From Solwaraspora sp. WMMA2065 (GTDB taxonomy: Bacteria > Actinomycetota > Actinomycetes > Mycobacteriales > Micromonosporaceae): 64,000 nucleotides of DNA. A program made the translations under genes and the position numbers. The stretch spans positions 1,302,001-1,366,000 of the forward strand of contig NZ_CP128361.1 in NCBI RefSeq assembly GCF_030345075.1, given 5' to 3'. Positions 63,157 through 64,000 of the stretch are shown in pieces; within the stretch, counting starts at the first letter, position 1; every line of letters begins with the position of its first letter. The notes under the pieces were generated by a model, which made no database searches, was not told the DNA's origin, and saw only the letters and a program-made list of their open reading frames with translations.

Positions 63157-64000
63157 CGCGCCCCCGCAGCGGTCGGGGCTGCTCCGGGCGCAGCGTCTGC
63201 GGCTCGCGGTCGAGCAGCCGCAGCAGTACGCCGGTGAGTACCGCGCCGGCGACGGCCGAGTCGGCCGGATGCGGCGGATCCGGGGGCTGCCCGGCCTGGT
63301 CACCGTCGGCCCGGCGACCGTCGTCGCGCCGCTCGTCGGCCGGCACCCGGCAGATCCGGGCGAGCAGGGTCTGCAGCACCGGATCCGGCATGCCGGGGAG
63401 CAGCTCGCGTACCCGTCGGGTGGTGGCGGAGGCGAGCTGACGCAGGTCCTCGGCCTGCGGCTCGTGGTCCAGCAGGTCTCCGGCGAGGCGGTGCAGCAGC
63501 GGTGGGGTGATCGCGGCGAGATTCAGCCCGGTCGGCGCGGCCACTGCGGCGAGGTCGCGGTGCAGTCCGGCCCGGTCCTCCCGACGGACCGCCGTCGCGA
63601 CCCTGCGCAGCAGTTCGGGGGTGTCGGTGGCGGCGGCCGGCCGGGTCGTGTCGGTGGCGGCGTCCGGCCCTGGCCAGACCCCGGCGGACTCCCGGTCGGT
63701 CAGCTCCGCGACCCGGGCGGCCCACCAGTTGCCGAGCTCGGGCGCGGCGGGCGCACCCGCCCGCCCGCCCGGTGCCGCCGTCGGTTCCTGGTCGCCGTCC
63801 AGTGCCGCCCGCCACCCGCTGTCGCCCCCCGCCGCCGGGCCGGCGCCGAAGCCGATCGCAGCCAGGTAGTCGTCCACCGACTGCGCAGCCACCCGCATCG
63901 CGTGGCCGGCCTGCTCCGCGTGTTCGGTCGCGCCGGTGAGCTGCGGCACCGCCAGCGGGTCCGCCGACTCCTGGCGGACCCAGATGAGCAACTCGGTCGC
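63149..64000 (-). CDS. hypothetical protein, first visible gene of the FtsK-like operon (5' truncated)
   Basis: At least 283 residues; the frame is open to the right window edge, so the true start lies outside. The visible N-part (LTGATEHAEQAGHAMRVAAQSVDDYLAAIG) is helical and could be a WXG100-like hairpin, though no WxG is seen in the visible part. A Gly/Ala-rich linker and a helical C-terminal domain with LLPGMPDPVLQTLLARI follow. No family recognised. It overlaps the ATPase gene by 8 bases, so expression is coupled. Confidence 0.65.
   Translation of the reverse strand, partial: ATELLIWVRQESADPLAVPQLTGATEHAEQAGHAMRVAAQSVDDYLAAIGFGAGPAAGGDSGWRAALDGDQEPTAAPGGRAGAPAAPELGNWWAARVAELTDRESAGVWPGPDAATDTTRPAAATDTPELLRRVATAVRREDRAGLHRDLAAVAAPTGLNLAAITPPLLHRLAGDLLDHEPQAEDLRQLASATTRRVRELLPGMPDPVLQTLLARICRVPADERRDDGRRADGDQAGQPPDPPHPADSAVAGAVLTGVLLRLLDREPQTLRPEQPRPLRGRDA

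Noticed and set aside
1-64000. Insertion sequences, prophage genes, tRNAs and CRISPR arrays
   Set aside because: No transposase, integrase, cloverleaf-like tRNA or spaced direct repeats of CRISPR type were seen.

Overview
The window is very GC-rich DNA with dense, short-spaced genes, GTG and TTG starts, and actinobacterial families such as GpgS, SecA2, GAF-ANTAR, SigB/F-type sigma, DUF2795 and CtpH/CtpI-like P-type ATPase. The gene set suggests an actinomycete chromosome, most likely Micromonosporaceae; that placement is inferred from gene content, not from a marker gene. I see 47 protein-coding genes, two of them cut by the window edges, and no rRNA, tRNA, CRISPR array, transposase or integrase.

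Left part (1-18.7 kb): an electron-transfer pair (repeat-tailed protein plus a NuoF-like/ferredoxin fusion), a giant P-type ATPase, a winged-helix/subtilisin fusion coupled to an alpha/beta hydrolase, a BON-methyltransferase fusion with DUF2795, a stand-alone Hsp70, and a minus-strand run of LuxR-type ATPase regulator, triple-BON protein and MscS channel.

Middle (18.9-34.7 kb): a glycosyltransferase; a translationally coupled SpoIIE-type phosphatase and cobalamin-binding sensor-like protein; a membrane GGDEF-EAL protein with a degenerate EAL half; OsmC; a HelR-like helicase behind a tandem-repeat leader; a cassette of tiny membrane protein, methyltransferase and membrane sulfatase/LtaS-like enzyme; and citrate synthase.

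Right-middle (34.7-54.2 kb): glycogen-type genes (GlgB plus a GT4 synthase), a DMT transporter, a baeRF/Vms1-like protein next to a SigB/F-type sigma factor fused to a STAS domain, GpgS, SecA2, GAF-ANTAR, DUF305 and a secreted LVIVD-type propeller facing each other across a CRP-like site, patatin and AEC transporter genes overlapping tail to tail, and a small cluster of an orphan OmpR-type DNA-binding protein, a DksA-like protein and DUF2267.

Right end (54.2-64 kb): a GH3 glycosidase with its divergent LacI regulator and palindromic operators; a perfect-repeat 92-residue peptide translationally coupled to a ribosomal-oxygenase-like JmjC enzyme, which is my best candidate for an undescribed peptide-modifying system; and a three-gene minus-strand operon around a multi-domain FtsK/EccC-like ATPase that runs off the window.
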